From the NCBI GenBank assembly GCA_025642065.1, contig JAODUP010000322.1, forward strand, positions 102,501-166,500: DNA of 64,000 bases. The letters are read 5' to 3'. Within the stretch, counting starts at the first letter, position 1; each line of letters begins with the position of its first letter. Position numbers and translations under genes: made by a program. This document shows positions 35,356 through 48,427 of the stretch, one piece after another. Under the pieces are notes generated by a model. That model had not been told where the DNA came from and did no database searches. It worked only from the letters and a program-made list of their open reading frames with translations. Source of the DNA: Paralvinella palmiformis. Its lineage: Eukaryota > Annelida > Polychaeta > Terebellida > Alvinellidae.

Positions 35356-38300
35356 TAGGACGATGTGTCGAATGCACGCGACTAAAATCCTCCGAGGCAG
35401 GGAAGGTTGCACTAGATTGCAGGCATTGAAACAAAACGATTTTAAATATTAAAATGTAACCACGAGCCGTCTTTAACCGATACTGTTACAACGGTTGCTG
35501 TAACCTTTATTTTGTTAATGTAATGAGTTGCTGGATAAAGTGAATTTAGATTGATTTAGGAACCATTCATGTCGACCAATCTACTTAATAAATGGCTTCG
35601 TACTTTTTACCAGGAAATAACGTTCTATTTAAACGACGAACAGTTGGGCGACGCCTCTCGTACTGTCCTTTGCGTACTTCATCCATCTGATCCATCCTCG
35701 TTATGTTGAATCGGCGAGATGTACCCGCTCCGTTGTTCGTTCGCTGATTAATTAATATCCCGGAAGTCTGTGAGATAGCAGTCAGCCATCCCCTCGCGAT
35801 AGTTCACCTGAGTTTGTCTTCTCAGGTAATGTATACAATCCAGTAACAGAGTACTCTCGAGTTACACGTTAGCGTCATCGGGTTACCTGCGGATCGCCAA
35901 CTTCTGTCTCGGCCTGTTCAGAGATTGAGAAATACGTGTTTGTCCATCCGGTTATTAATGATCCAGATCAAACACCAAATCGTTCCCTGCGTTATTAGTT
36001 CATCAGCGGCTCTAGCCGGTCTGACGGCTGTCTTTCGGGATAGCAGCCGCTGACGTGTACTCGGGAGACACTAATGATGACAAATCAGCAACAGATAAGC
36101 CACTGTCCACGAAGAGGGACGAAGTTGGCCATTTAATGCGGTGCAAGTTTATGATCCAGACCGACTTCAATTAACAACCACACCGACGGTAACTGCGATC
36201 GTCGGATTCGAAATGCGAAGTCCGGTTGTTTTACATCAACATCTCTCGACAATTTTCCTAAATCGGCCAAGAAGCCATGACAGACGAAACGCGCATAAAA
36301 GAACTCGATTATCAATCCCATCCATCAACGTTTTGTGCGTCGGTTTTTTTCCGATGGCCGACGTAGCAAACAAATGTAAACGGAAGCCACTCGACATTCA
36401 GTAGCAGTCCCGTGACATCGTCCATTGTAACTGCCATCCGCGTATAGGCGACGTGACGTCAAACGGCAATCGGCAACATTTCTAGTTTCCCTTCAGTTAC
36501 GTAACTATATTATTAATAATTAATAATTATGTTATCCGGGTGAAATGGCTTGTTTAGGAACACTTCGAAATTCCGCTTTCAAATCTCCGAACATTAACGT
36601 CGAATTGAAGCCAGTATTTGGTGAGTGTTCAACGTTGGTTCAACTTCTCGGGAGCATGGTGCAGGTCAATATGCCTCATTATCACCCGCTGCTAGTTAAC
36701 ATAAATTGAATACACAACGAGTACAGACATCAGGCGTTTTCCGTATTGACAGATGCCGGAGATGTTCTTTTGATGATTTCCAGGAGTGACAATAAATTAA
36801 TTATACATAGTTATTCAACAGACAATTATGAGTTAACTAAATCCGAACAACAAACGAAACAGGAACAGCATTAACTCAACATATTCATGGAACAATAGCT
36901 GGCGTCCAGCAGTCGGAGGGGGGGGAGAAGGAGCAGGAGCTGTTAATTCCCCGGAGCGGCTCCAATCAGTAGTGGGAAAACGGCATTAAATCAAACAGAC
37001 TCGGTTAGGACCGACGACAAACATTGGCCAACAATGTCAATTTAACCTTTCGGGAATTAACAGCTGCCCGTCATCGTTTGAGTGGCTCGATGACGGGCCG
37101 CTCGTCAAAGTCTCCCCATTCCAATCCGATCCTCCGCTAGGGCTGCTGAGGCCGGGGCAACCGTCTCACTCGTGGACATCGCGCAGTACGGAGGACGTTT
37201 CGGGTGGCGATTGGCGCCCAATAAGAAACCTTGGCTTTTCTTCTTCTCCCGATATCTCGATGGTCGTGTTCGTAATTTCGGCCACGATTGCCTACAAGTG
37301 TTCGCTCTTCTGGCCGAAGCTTATTTTCCACAAACGCCAATTGCACTCAGTGAAGCCGACCCGTCGGTGCTGTTGATGGTCGGGTCGCGGCGCCGAGGCT
37401 CTCGCATCGCGTCGGGTATTTCCGAAGACGGTTGGACGATCAGCCGAGATAATGTGCCCATCATTCGGCCGACTACTGTATGACTAATTAGCTTCGCAGA
37501 TGTATTCCGGGCGTGTGTTGTCTTTCTACTGAGAATCTTCCCCGGGACATCACGCCCCTGCCCTATCCCGACCCTCGGATATCGCTTCCTTTCTCCGAGC
37601 TAATCCAGACAATTGCTCAACCTTATCGGACATTGTGTTGATATTTCTGGAGTCGGGAACTGATCGAGGGGAAGGGGAGATGGTGTGGGGTACGATTATG
37701 TGTGTCCTCTTGCATTACTCTTTTGTGTATTTCGCTCTCTAGCAGTTGTCCTTTGTTTGCCCTGATTCCATGTGCATGCCCGATTACGGTTCTCAGTTCC
37801 ACCCAAAAGCGTCATCCTTACAATGGCGGCGAAGGTTACTGGGTCATGATGAAATTTTGTCCGGTGTTTAACTTCGCTGTGTGTTTCCAAATCTTAAGTA
37901 AATATCTCAAAGAGAAGGTCAACACCGATAAATGAACATTTGTCGGATGTCAAGAAGAAGTCTTTCATCTCTACAACGTTGTTTACCGACTCGTGAAACT
38001 CGCCATGGCTTAATAAGATCATCCTCTCCCTCCGCCCCTACATCAACCCCTCCCCCTCCCCCCATCTTAACCTGAACCGTTCATCAACGTGGTATCTTCC
38101 TCATTCAAATGTTGACGGCACGATAAACCTCCCATCGCTGTCCCTAAGCAATAATTCTTCCTTTGGGTTGCGAAAGACATTGTTATGTAAATAGCATAAA
38201 ATCGCCGCGTATCGGGCGCGGTTGCTTTATAGACAATATCCGGTTTTATCGCTCATCGCTGCAATACTGGAGCACTCTTTACGTCGTCCTCCCGACATCC

Positions 38301-38487
38301 CGGTGTCCGGATGGAAATCTCTGGCAACCACGTGGCTTCTCCGAACGAATGAACTCGCTGAGGAACAAAATACGGGTGTCCTAGTTGATAATGTTTCCTT
38401 TTTGGATCGTTTGCGTGTAGAAATGTTGTCATCAAGAACGGGGTCGGTCTTCTTAAATGAACTTGCGCCAAATGATGATGATGATGA
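35356..38487. other. Unique intronic DNA, largest low-repeat block of intron 1
   Basis: About 3 kb almost free of microsatellites, including a CRE palindrome TGACGTCA (36454-36461), a G-run near 36919 and C-rich sequence at 38030-38065. An open frame at 37172-37483 has no recognisable family. Low repeat content beside the alternative module makes it a reasonable place to look for conserved regulatory DNA. No element is demonstrated. Confidence 0.4.
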
Positions 38488-38645
38488 CGATTGATGTTTT
38501 ACGGCCACTTCTGTGCACATGGTAGGCTAAATTGGCCGAGCGACCTCCAAAGGTAATGAGACGAAGTGAAAGACGAAACAACCTTCAGATAGCACGGGGA
38601 TCGAACACATAAGGATCGAATCCACACCTACCGCAGACACACGGA
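38488..38645 (-). mobile_element. SINE family A with (GAT)n tail
   Basis: A (GAT)n run (38474-38490) leads into gatgttttacggccacttct, taggctaaattggccgagcg, aaaggtaatgagacgaagtg, gacgaaacaaccttcagata and a rearranged box B end (cacggggatcgaacacataa). The head is partly duplicated and truncated. Confidence 0.75.
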
Positions 38646-38814
38646 GGCCGCGCAATAATTATATTTACCCATTTGATCTAGATTAGACGATCGTGAGTTT
38701 AAGACATCAGAACAACATACAGACACTTCACAGCAAACATAAAAACACAATCCACACATACGTCACATTACTAATCACATAATCTATATTTATAATATAT
38801 ATATATATATATAT

Positions 38815-38859
<45 letters not shown>

Positions 38860-39424
38860 TTGAGAGGTGCCTTGAATAAAATGAGGAAATCATATATAAG
38901 AAACTAATCTAATGCCCACGACCATTACCTCATCCAAACTGAACAGAGGAACCAAGATGTGAGGATAATTTTACTAATCCTACAATTGTGATTCGGTTCT
39001 TACAGTTTTTAGTTAAAATAAACGACATAGATCCTGAATGTGTCCTAACCTTGACTAGGGACTAATCACATAACACCTTCTAACCACTCGGGCTGAAGCT
39101 ATCCGACCGGAAGTAGACCAGCGTGGCTCTGTCACGAAGTTATAATTTCCTGTCCCACTTTGAGCAATGTGTATCAAATGTGAGCGCCATCTCTGTCCAG
39201 ATTGGTATTAGCCAACGACACCACGAAGCAATTAGGTGTCATCCCCAATACAGCATTTTCTTTCCGGAAAATCACGTTGTCATGGTCACTTGATCCAGTA
39301 AATTTCACTACGTTTTAGCAGAATTTTGGTTGGACGGTTGAGATCACCTGCGAAAACTATCTCCTGGTGTAACATGTAGTGAGTGATTAAACGAAGTTTA
39401 GAAAGGGCTTCTTTTTGTGGCTCC
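38646..39424. other. Intronic sequence with (TA)n (GA)n
   Basis: (TA)n at 38796-38816 followed by (GA)n at 38818-38856. Otherwise unique and non-coding. Confidence 0.5.
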
Positions 39425-39515
39425 TTTTGGCGGAACAACCTGCAAAGGTAATGAGCCGAAATGAAGAATGAAACACCCATATATGTGGCCAACCCTATTA
39501 CCAGTTAGGCTATGA
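39425..39515 (-). mobile_element. SINE family A fragment
   Basis: cggaacaacctgcaaaggta, atgagccgaaatgaagaatg, aaacaccc, then a direct jump to gtggccaaccctattaccag and ttaggctatg. The box B part is deleted. Confidence 0.6.
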
Positions 39516-39602
39516 AAACTTGCCGTTAGAGATATATTATTATGTATTAATTTACGAATTATTTACTTAGTTAAAATCGGTTTTTCTGTGACCTAATTAG
39601 AT

Positions 39603-39799
39603 AATGATGATTTATGTTTTACGGGCACTTTTGTGCACATGTTAGGCTAAATGGGCCGAGTTACCTCCAAAGGTAATGAAGCGAAGTGAAAGACGAAACA
39701 ACCTTCAGATATGCCCACGCCGGGATTCGAACACGGGTGGTAGTGATCTGTGGTCCAACACCAACACGCTACCCGTTAGACCACGGAGGCGCCCCTTGG
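39603..39799 (-). mobile_element. SINE family A, full length, 11-bp target-site duplication
   Basis: Best conserved copy. Flanked by cctaattagat on both sides (39592-39602 and 39800-39810). Landmarks: atgttttacgggcacttttg, ttaggctaaatgggccgagt, gacgaaacaaccttcagata, cgggattcgaacacgggtgg (inverted box B), gctacccgttagaccacgga (inverted box A) and a terminal ggcgcc. The exact duplication suggests it is younger than the others. Confidence 0.9.
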
Positions 39800-39810
39800 C
39801 CTAATTAGAT

Positions 39811-40475
39811 GAACGGTTAGCTGCAAATCTGTGGGATCCTGGTTCTAATCCCGACAATTCAGTTTCGCGCTTCGTATCATAACCCTTGATGGTAATTTAC
39901 CTTATGCACACAACTGGTTGAAAACTTTTACGTTTCACATTTCTCAATCGACATCCGGTTTAAATCACGCTCACCAAAAATAACCTGGCTGGTGAAAAGA
40001 GGCTTTTCGTGAAGAATGACAAAGAAACCGAAAATTAATATTAAAAAAGAAGTATTCCAGAAGCCTGACGAGCTCATGCCAAATTTCCTTACGCCATGGC
40101 AGTACCCCATATTAAACATATTGGGAGGTGGTGACACGTGCCATTTCAGAAGGAATGCGCCGTTCCTGTGAAGTAACTGCGACTTGGCTTAGGGCGCTTC
40201 AATGTCCTGAATGTCGTTCCATCAAACAAAACTGAATGCGGAATGTTAATAAAATAAAATTCGCTTTGCGCTAATATTTTAGATCCGGGCTCCGTTTTTG
40301 GGATTCAGGTGTTTGGTCAGATGGCGTCAATATTATAATATCAGCGGCCGTTAGGTAATATTATAAGATCTTGTTAACAACATTTACTGCACTGATATTT
40401 CAGATAAATAATGCTATTTTGTTTCTCCGTTTACTGTTATCGTTATTGTTATTATAGATAAGGTAACTGCTAATC

Positions 40476-40477
<2 letters not shown>
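39811..40477. other. Unique intronic sequence
   Basis: AT-rich, non-coding. No element recognised. Confidence 0.4.
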
Positions 40478-40531
<54 letters not shown>

Positions 40532-40682
40532 TACTACTACTACCAAAAATAACACCTACTACTCATCATCAGTATTATCGTCATCATCGTGAACATCATC
40601 ATCATCATGTTGCTGACGACGACGACGACGATGATGACGATAATGATGATGATGATGATGATGATGATGCTGATGATGATGC

Positions 40683-40729
<47 letters not shown>

Positions 40730-40732
40730 GCA
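40478..40732. repeat. (ATT)n, (ACT)n and (GAT)n trinucleotide cluster
   Basis: Perfect ATT at 40478-40530, short ACT, then GAC/GAT units at 40615-40730. Open frames across it are low-complexity products of the repeat. Confidence 0.9.
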
Positions 40733-40892
40733 ATACTCGAGTATTACTATCATTAGTAACAACAGTATTGTCAGGTAGTCTGTCTCTAACAATGGATGAC
40801 TTATATAATAGACATAATTGGCTTCTGGCAGCCAAAGATCAGCCTTAACGTTAGTCTTCTTTGTGCTATATAAGGGCCGGGGAGAAGGAGAC

Positions 40893-40901
40893 ACACACAC
40901 A

Positions 40902-40952
<51 letters not shown>

Positions 40953-40977
40953 TAGACAGAGAGAGATAGATAGATAG

Positions 40978-41035
<58 letters not shown>

Positions 41036-41310
41036 CAGAAGTCAACATAATGGAACTGTGGCCAGACTTGAAGACTGATTATAATGATGCTGTCGGTATT
41101 AGATATTGGCAGCTAATGGCTAATGGCTGGCCTCCGTGTTTAAAGATAAACACGCACACACACGCACCTACGTACGACACACAAACAGACACATACATAC
41201 ATACACACACACAACACACACACAGAAACAGACATATATACACCCACAGGGAGAGTGAGAGAGAGAGAGAGAGAGACACTCACACACTCACGCACACGCA
41301 CAAACATACG

Positions 41311-41380
<70 letters not shown>
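40893..41380. repeat. Compound (CA)n, (GA)n, (TA)n cluster
   Basis: (GA)n at 40903-41030 broken by GATA units, CA-rich at 41153-41230, GA at 41250-41276, CA, then TA at 41316-41348 and GA at 41349-41378. Confidence 0.9.
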
Positions 41381-41507
41381 CACACATATACATATAATTT
41401 TTATATTTAGATTGAAGTAAATGTAATTGTATTTGTGTTTAGATTTATGGAGGTATAAGTTTCAAAGGATGTTTAGATGTTGATATTCTAAGCCAGTGTC
41501 ACTGTGT

Positions 41508-41508
41508 G

Positions 41509-41546
<38 letters not shown>

Positions 41547-41590
41547 AGTGTGTGTTTATCAAATTGTGTGTGTGTGTTTTGGGGGACACT

Positions 41591-41627
<37 letters not shown>

Positions 41628-41628
41628 C
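41508..41628. repeat. (TA)n (GT)n and (CA)n inverted pair
   Basis: TA/GT run at 41508-41548, GT at 41563-41578, then a CA run at 41596-41627. The GT and CA arms are complementary with a short spacer and could form a hairpin. Confidence 0.9.
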
Positions 41629-42215
41629 GTCAGACAATGGGACAGAGATACCCAATCATTTCGTCAGTGATGTATTACCTTTGTTACCAGTTATTATCCT
41701 CCGTGTCCATCCTCGGCGATGAATGATGTTTATGTAATTCCTACTCGAGTGTCCCGGGTACTCTCGACTAATAACGACACTAATGCTATATTAGTGCTGT
41801 GGCGAGCGTTAACGTTAGCGCTAACAACGTCGGGCGATTGCCCTGTTGCCCGTGGTGTGGTGGTGTTCCTCTGTCGCCCACATCACGAGGGATCGGTCTG
41901 GAGATTCTTCCTCAAAGACAAAATATCTCTGGCAGGAACTAAGTCGAGATTTTCCCTGTGTTTTGTAGACATGGCGGGCGTTTTATCATTTTGTCAGCTC
42001 ACCAGTAAAAGAATCTGTTCATTTTGTGAAATTAGCTCAGCTCGGGGGTGGAGGGGGGGGGATTTCCTCTGGGCCAGATGGCACCAATCCTGGGCGTCTC
42101 TTTTTAGAGCTAATTCCGAATTGTCGATTTACTCACTCTGATCCGAAGATGTGTTTCCATTGCACGAACATTGGGTTATAGCTGATTGAGTCTGGAAGGG
42201 TGAATTATCCCTGGT
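41629..42215. other. Unique intronic sequence
   Basis: An open frame of 140 codons at 41719-42141 shows no family signature or splice context. Regarded as non-coding. Confidence 0.4.
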
Positions 42216-42358
42216 TCACAGCCGCCTTATTTGGGCACGGTGGACAAAATGGCACGAGCGTTATCATCCAAATGAAATATCCTTCTGACTTCGCCTCACT
42301 CGGTTTTGAACCAGGCAGCTATAAGTCAATGGCCAACCGCGCTACCCGTCAATCGTAC
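42216..42358 (-). mobile_element. SINE family A, degenerate
   Basis: gccttatttgggcacggtgg, aatgaaatatccttctgact, actcggttttgaaccaggca (inverted box B) and ggccaaccgcgctacccgtc (inverted box A). Confidence 0.6.
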
Positions 42359-42427
42359 ATTAAATACATACCCCTATTACCCAGAGGTTAAGGGATATAT
42401 ATTGATACACAGCCCATTTATACATCT

Positions 42428-42617
42428 GTGAGTGAGTGAGTGAGTGAGTGAGTGAGTGAGTGAGTGAGTGAGTGAGTGAGTGAGTGAGTGAGTGAGTGAG
42501 TGAGTGAGTGAGTGAGTGAGTGAGTGAGTGAGTGAGTGAGTGAGTGAGTGAGTGAGTGAGTGAGTGAGTGAGTGTGGAGTGAGTGAGTGGTGAGTGAGTG
42601 AGTGAGTGAGTGAGTGA
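42428..42617. repeat. Long (GAGT)n tetranucleotide array
   Basis: About 190 bases, nearly perfect, with two one-base slips near 42573-42592. On the minus strand it reads as repeated Thr-His-Ser-Leu in an open frame, which is a repeat artefact. The unit matches the family B SINE tail. Confidence 0.95.
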
Positions 42618-42879
42618 TATAGGGAGAAGGGTAGCGATTGGTGGTTTATGAGGTAACGGTTGGCAGTTAAGGGCGAAAGCCTTCCGGGGTGAATTATACA
42701 GGTCCAGACATCGGTATATCGCCTCAGTTCTGACCACATCTTAAAATATATTAATAAAACTGTAAAGATGTAACATACGTAATGGATCCAGAGACGACGT
42801 GGATCGGTCTGATACTGGATACATCTTACACTAAAAAAGACGTGTAATTAGTAGTGTACAGTAGGTGAAATACCTCTGG
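42618..42879. other. Unique intronic sequence
   Basis: Nothing recognised. Confidence 0.4.
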
Positions 42880-43000
42880 TACCTCGGTTCAAATACCCGC
42901 TTGGCTAAATCTGAAGGATGTTTCATGTTACACCACTTCACCTGATTACATTTGGAATTCATTCTATCCATTTACTTTGTAGGAAAAACGCAGTTATATA
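42880..43000 (+). mobile_element. SINE family A fragment (3' two-thirds)
   Basis: Starts inside box B (cggttcaaatacccgcttgg), then gaaggatgtttcatgttaca, ccacttcacctgattacatt and tggaattcattctatccatt. The head is missing. Confidence 0.6.
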
Positions 43001-43194
43001 AATCTTCACCTTATGATAGATAATACTCTTAAAATAAGAATCAGATAAATTCTATATATAAATCCTGCTATTAATCAAATAAGCAACATAGTGCCCACAG
43101 TTAAACACATAAATGATTACATTTGTGAGTGTTTAGTCCCCGCACTACTTATAATCTGTCGATCGGACTCACGATTGTTATATAAACACCTTCC

Positions 43195-43745
43195 CTTCTC
43201 TGACAATTCGACTACAGCAGCGAGTGCAAAACTCGTAACCTGCACTCTTAAAAGATAATGTATAACGGGGGGGGGGGGGTTCTATCTGTACTGGCTTCTT
43301 GTATCTTTGAAATCGCTGTACCAAATCCTGTTTCACACATCCAGAAAGTACTAAGTGGGATGGCACCACAGTATCTAGCTGATCTATAGTACGGATATAT
43401 ATGCCAGTCAGACTGGTGCCATCTGGATCTCGTTCACGCCTGAAGGTGCTAAAACGTCGCACAGAAATGTACGCCGAGAGAAATCTTTTCGAGCCTCAGC
43501 TCTTAAGCTCTGGAATGAATTGCCTCATCGCGTCATACAAGCATCAAGCCAGACGATATTTCGAGAGGTTATTAAAATCCACTTTTTAAATTATCCTGTT
43601 TGATATAATCTATATTACCGTAAATGTCTGTTTATGTATAAAATATGTTCTACTTTATGAGCTGGAATACGTTTGAATTATGTCTACATCGTAAAGCTCC
43701 ATAGAGCAACTCATATTAATTAAGGTACCATGCGAAATATTATTA
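43195..43745 (+). mobile_element. Decayed CR1/L2-like LINE 3' end
   Basis: Begins with cagcagcgagtgcaaaactc (the LQRVQN region), is interrupted by a poly-G run of 13 at 43267, then encodes RLVPSGSRSRLKVLKRRTEM and a frameshifted LWNELP-type segment (ctggaatgaattgcctcatc). The terminal KSTF stop is at about 43589. The 3' UTR (gagcaactcatattaattaa) parallels the copies at 5215 and 25805. Confidence 0.75.
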
Positions 43746-44495
43746 CTAGTTTATTAATAGTTATTGCATGCCGTGTACACGGAGCGGCCACGAGACGGCG
43801 ACATTTCACATTTCTGCGCATCACCGAATTACAGTTGAAATGTATAGGCCAGCACTTGTGAGACAAATCTCGGTTTTTTTTTTGTTTTTTGTCATTTCTT
43901 TCAATTTTTCCGAATATCCGAGGCAGCTTTGAAACAACTGACTAATGTACACCAGGGAGTGCCCTGGTCAGCGTCTTTTTAGATAAGTTAGTACATTATT
44001 GTTATGTGAATACCAGGAGAGAAGGCTGTCACGCGCGGTACAACCGTTGACAACATGCCATCATTTATCTCATCACGGGCAGGCTTTCCTCATCGGTACA
44101 CATTTGCCAAACTCCTCCTCAACTGACTCGGCGTTGCTAATGATCCGTCTCTCGGTGCAAGGTCTGTCGCCTCATGACCCCAGACTTATACATTATTTAG
44201 CGACATCTATTGGCAGATGGTGTCGTCTGTACTGGATTCAGCCGAAAGTTTCTTTTCGTAGTATTTGCAGTGTGTGTGTGTTGGGGGAGGGGGGGGGGGT
44301 TGCCAACCGATACTTAACTCAAAGATTGTCGTGTGTTGACTTGAGAAGGAGACGTTGTTAAGTCTTAATTTAGCTGCTTTACTATTTAAATTGAAAACAG
44401 GAATAAATCCGATTCGTCAGATAAGGGACATCGGTTTTTAAAATCACAAGCACGCGCGCACGCACACACATACAAACACACACTTACATACATAT

Positions 44496-44530
<35 letters not shown>

Positions 44531-45640
44531 CTTTCCTCCTTTTTTGTAATTTGATTTTCCTTATATTATTTTCCTTCTAATAAGTATATTTAAAGCATGT
44601 TAGCTTTTAGATAATTACTTTTAATAGTACTACGAATGAAACCAAGGCGACCACCACCACAACAACAACAATAACAACAATAACAATAACGATAATAACA
44701 ATGATGACGATGATGATGACCACTACCACCACCACTACAATAACAACAACTGGTACTACTACTACTACAAAGGCAATAAAAACCAGAACTATTAATAAAT
44801 AACATTAACAACAACAACAATAATAATAATAATAATAGTTATTATTATTATTATTATTATTATTACACTTCTATAGCTGAAGCTAACGGAATACATTAAT
44901 TTAGCTATAATGGAAAATGTATTTATATTTTGTCAAAGCAAGCCATAATATAATCGACAATATTGAGATGTTGCGTTAGCTGTCATATCAAAATATCGAT
45001 TTAAAAAGCAAAATTATCGGGGGTTGTTTGGAAATTGACAACTTACCGACATCATCAACTGATGCTGATGTTGATCACCTAAGTGCACCAGAAATGGGAT
45101 GTCGCCGAAATAAAAATCTATTTGCACGTTTTTGAATCATCGAACAAATACTTCGTCGACGCGTATCGGCGTAATAACAGACAATTCGTCGAAAACGATT
45201 TCCTCCCGCCAGCCTCCTTTTATTTCGAAGCCCCATCTGCCATGTTCTGTCAACGCTCTGCTTTCGCAGCTGTTCTAGCTGCCATCGCAGCTGTTCCGGA
45301 TGCTGGTAGCGTCGTATCGGCGCTAAACCATTTCATATTTCCAGTTATCGGCGCTTGTCTCGTGGCCCGGTGTCATATTTCAACTTCCGGTGACCAAAAA
45401 TCACGCCGACCGTAATAATTGCTGATGTATGGGGTAAGGAAACGACGCCGTAGGCGAGTGTTGTCTCGCCGAATCGTACCCTAGCGGGTGGCTGGATAGT
45501 TGCTGTGGTCACGTGACCCGTTCCCACAGTTGCTGGCTAAAATGGCGACTTCTGACGTCACTAAATGTGTGGCTGAATTTTAGCTGACGGAATTACAGTC
45601 GAGTTGCGTTTGGATCAGAAGTACACTGAACGGATGTTGT
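43746..45640. other. Intronic sequence with scattered simple repeats
   Basis: G-run at 44285-44300, CA/TA at 44455-44530, AAC/ACT/ATT trinucleotides at 44655-44865, CRE palindrome TGACGTCA at 45553-45560. The frame at 45083-45415 (110 codons, Ala-rich) has no recognisable family. Confidence 0.4.
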
Positions 45641-45727
45641 TTTTGTTTGTTTGTTTGTTTGTTTGTTTGTTTGTTTGTTTGTTTGTTTGTTTGTTTGTTT
45701 GTTTGTTTGTTTGTTTGTTTGTTTGTT
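45641..45727. repeat. (GTTT)n tetranucleotide array
   Basis: About 21 perfect GTTT units. Confidence 0.95.
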
Positions 45728-45869
45728 GATTGTGTAGATTATGTAGACCACCGATCAATTAATATTAGGACAGTTTATCGTGAATCTACAAAGAGAAATC
45801 TCCTACAATATTAGCCTGAAGATTATAAACATGTGTTATATCTATTCGTTTGTCCTTGTATTTAATTGT

Positions 45870-45964
45870 ACTACTACTACTACTACTAGTACTATTACTA
45901 CTATTACTACTACTAATACTCTCATCGTCATTATCATCATCATCATCATCATCATCACCATCAC

Positions 45965-46033
<69 letters not shown>

Positions 46034-46096
46034 TTACTTCTACTATTACTACTCCTACCACTACTACCAGTACTACTACTACTACCACATCATCAT

Positions 46097-46127
<31 letters not shown>

Positions 46128-46141
46128 ATCATCATCATCTA

Positions 46142-46193
<52 letters not shown>

Positions 46194-46327
46194 ATCATCA
46201 TCATCATCATCTACTACTACTACTACTACTACTACATCATCATCATCTTACTACTACTACTACTACTACTACTACTACCTACTATCTACTACTACTACTA
46301 CTACTACTGCTACTACATCATCATCAT

Positions 46328-46360
<33 letters not shown>

Positions 46361-46458
46361 TATCATCATCATCTTACTACTACTACTACTACTGCTACTA
46401 CATCAATATACTACTACTCACAATATCTTCTACTACTACTACTACTATCCATCATCAT

Positions 46459-46495
<37 letters not shown>

Positions 46496-46689
46496 ATCAT
46501 CATCATCTTCTACTACTACTACTACTACTACTACATCATCATCATCTACTACTACTACTACTGCTACTACATCATGTTCTTCTACTACTACTACTACTAC
46601 TACTACATCCATCATATCTACTACTACTACTACTACTGCTACTACATCATCATCTACTACTACTACTACTACTACTACTACATCATCAT

Positions 46690-46720
<31 letters not shown>

Positions 46721-46889
46721 ATCATCATCTACTACTACTACTACTACTACTACATACTCATCATCTTCTACTACTACTACTACTACTGCTACTACATCAT
46801 CATCATCTACTACTACTACTACTACTACTACTACTCTATACATCATCTATCTACTACTACTACTACTACTACTGCTACTACATCATCTT

Positions 46890-46923
<34 letters not shown>

Positions 46924-47150
46924 ATCATCATCATCTTCTACTACTACTACTACTACTACTACTACATCATCATCTACTACTACTACTACTACTACACTCA
47001 TCATCTTCTACTACTACTACTACTACTGCTACTACATCATCTTCTACTACACTACTACTACTACTACATCATCATCATATTCTACTACTACTACTACTAC
47101 TACATCATCATCTACTACGACTACTACTACTACTACATCATCATCATATT

Positions 47151-47185
<35 letters not shown>

Positions 47186-47561
47186 GCTACTGCTGTTACT
47201 GTCGTGTCTGCTGCTGCTGCTGCTGCTGCTGCTGCTACCACGACTATTTGTACTGCCACTGCTGCTGCTGCTGCTGCTGCTTCTGCTACTACATCATCTT
47301 CTTCTACTACTACTACTACATCATCATCATCTTCTACTACTACTACTACTGCTACTACATCATCTTCTACTACTACTTCTACTACTACTACTACTACTAC
47401 ATCATCTACTACTACTACTACTACTGCTACTACATCATCATCTACTACTACTACTACTACTACTACTACATCATCATCATCTTCTACTACTACTACTACT
47501 ACTACTGCTACTACATCATCTTCTACTGCTGCTGCTGCTGCTGCTGCATCATCATCAACTA

Positions 47562-47592
<31 letters not shown>

Positions 47593-47644
47593 CTGCTGTG
47601 CTCTCTGCTGCCTACACAACTGTCTGTCTTATCTGGTCATCTGC

Positions 47645-47675
<31 letters not shown>

Positions 47676-48395
47676 GTACTGGCGTCTGCTGCTGCTGCTG
47701 CTGCTGTGTCGTTCTCTACTCGTGCTGCTGCCTCTAAGGGCCTGCTACTAATGCTACATCTTACTTGTGCATATCATCATCCCTTCTGTTCTGCTGCTGC
47801 TGCTGCTGCTCATCACATCATCATCTGCTGTTTTGCTGCTGCTGCGCATACTTCTTGTACGCTGCTGTCTGCTGCTGCGTACGCTTCTGCTAGCTTCGAA
47901 CTCTGCTGCTGCTCTGCTGCTGCTAGCTGCTACTGTGTTGCTGAAGCTAAATGCATGCTGCTCGCTGCTGCTGCGCTCATCATGTCTGCTACTGCTGACT
48001 CGCTGACTGCTGCTGCTGCATCATCATCGTTTCTGCTGCTGTACTGCTGCTGCATCTCGCGTTCTGCTGCTGCTCGTGCTGCTGCTGCATCGTCAGTCTT
48101 CGTGCTGCTGCTGCTGCTGCTGCTGCTGTGCTCTGCTGCTGCTGTACTGCTGCTGCTGCTCTGCTTCTGCTGCTAGCTGCTGCTGCTGCTGACGCATCTT
48201 CGTGCTGTGCTGCTGCTGCTGTCTCTACTGCTCCTACTCTGTACTACACTCATCATCACTTCTACTACTACTACTGCTACTACATCATCATCTACTACGA
48301 CTACTACTACTACTACATCATCATCATATTCTACTACTACTACTACTACTACATCATCATCTACTACTACTACTACTACTGCTACTACATCATCT

Positions 48396-48427
<32 letters not shown>

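Noticed and set aside
39720..39795. tRNA genes
   Set aside because: Box A and box B motifs occur, but always within the SINE body, with broken anticodon and acceptor arms and with family-wide copies.
41719..42141. 140-codon plus-strand open frame
   Set aside because: No domain, no homologue recognised and no splice signals. The length is not exceptional in 64 kb of six frames.
42360..42739. Minus-strand Thr-His-Ser-Leu repeat protein
   Set aside because: It is the translation of (GAGT)n read on the other strand, open in more than one frame.
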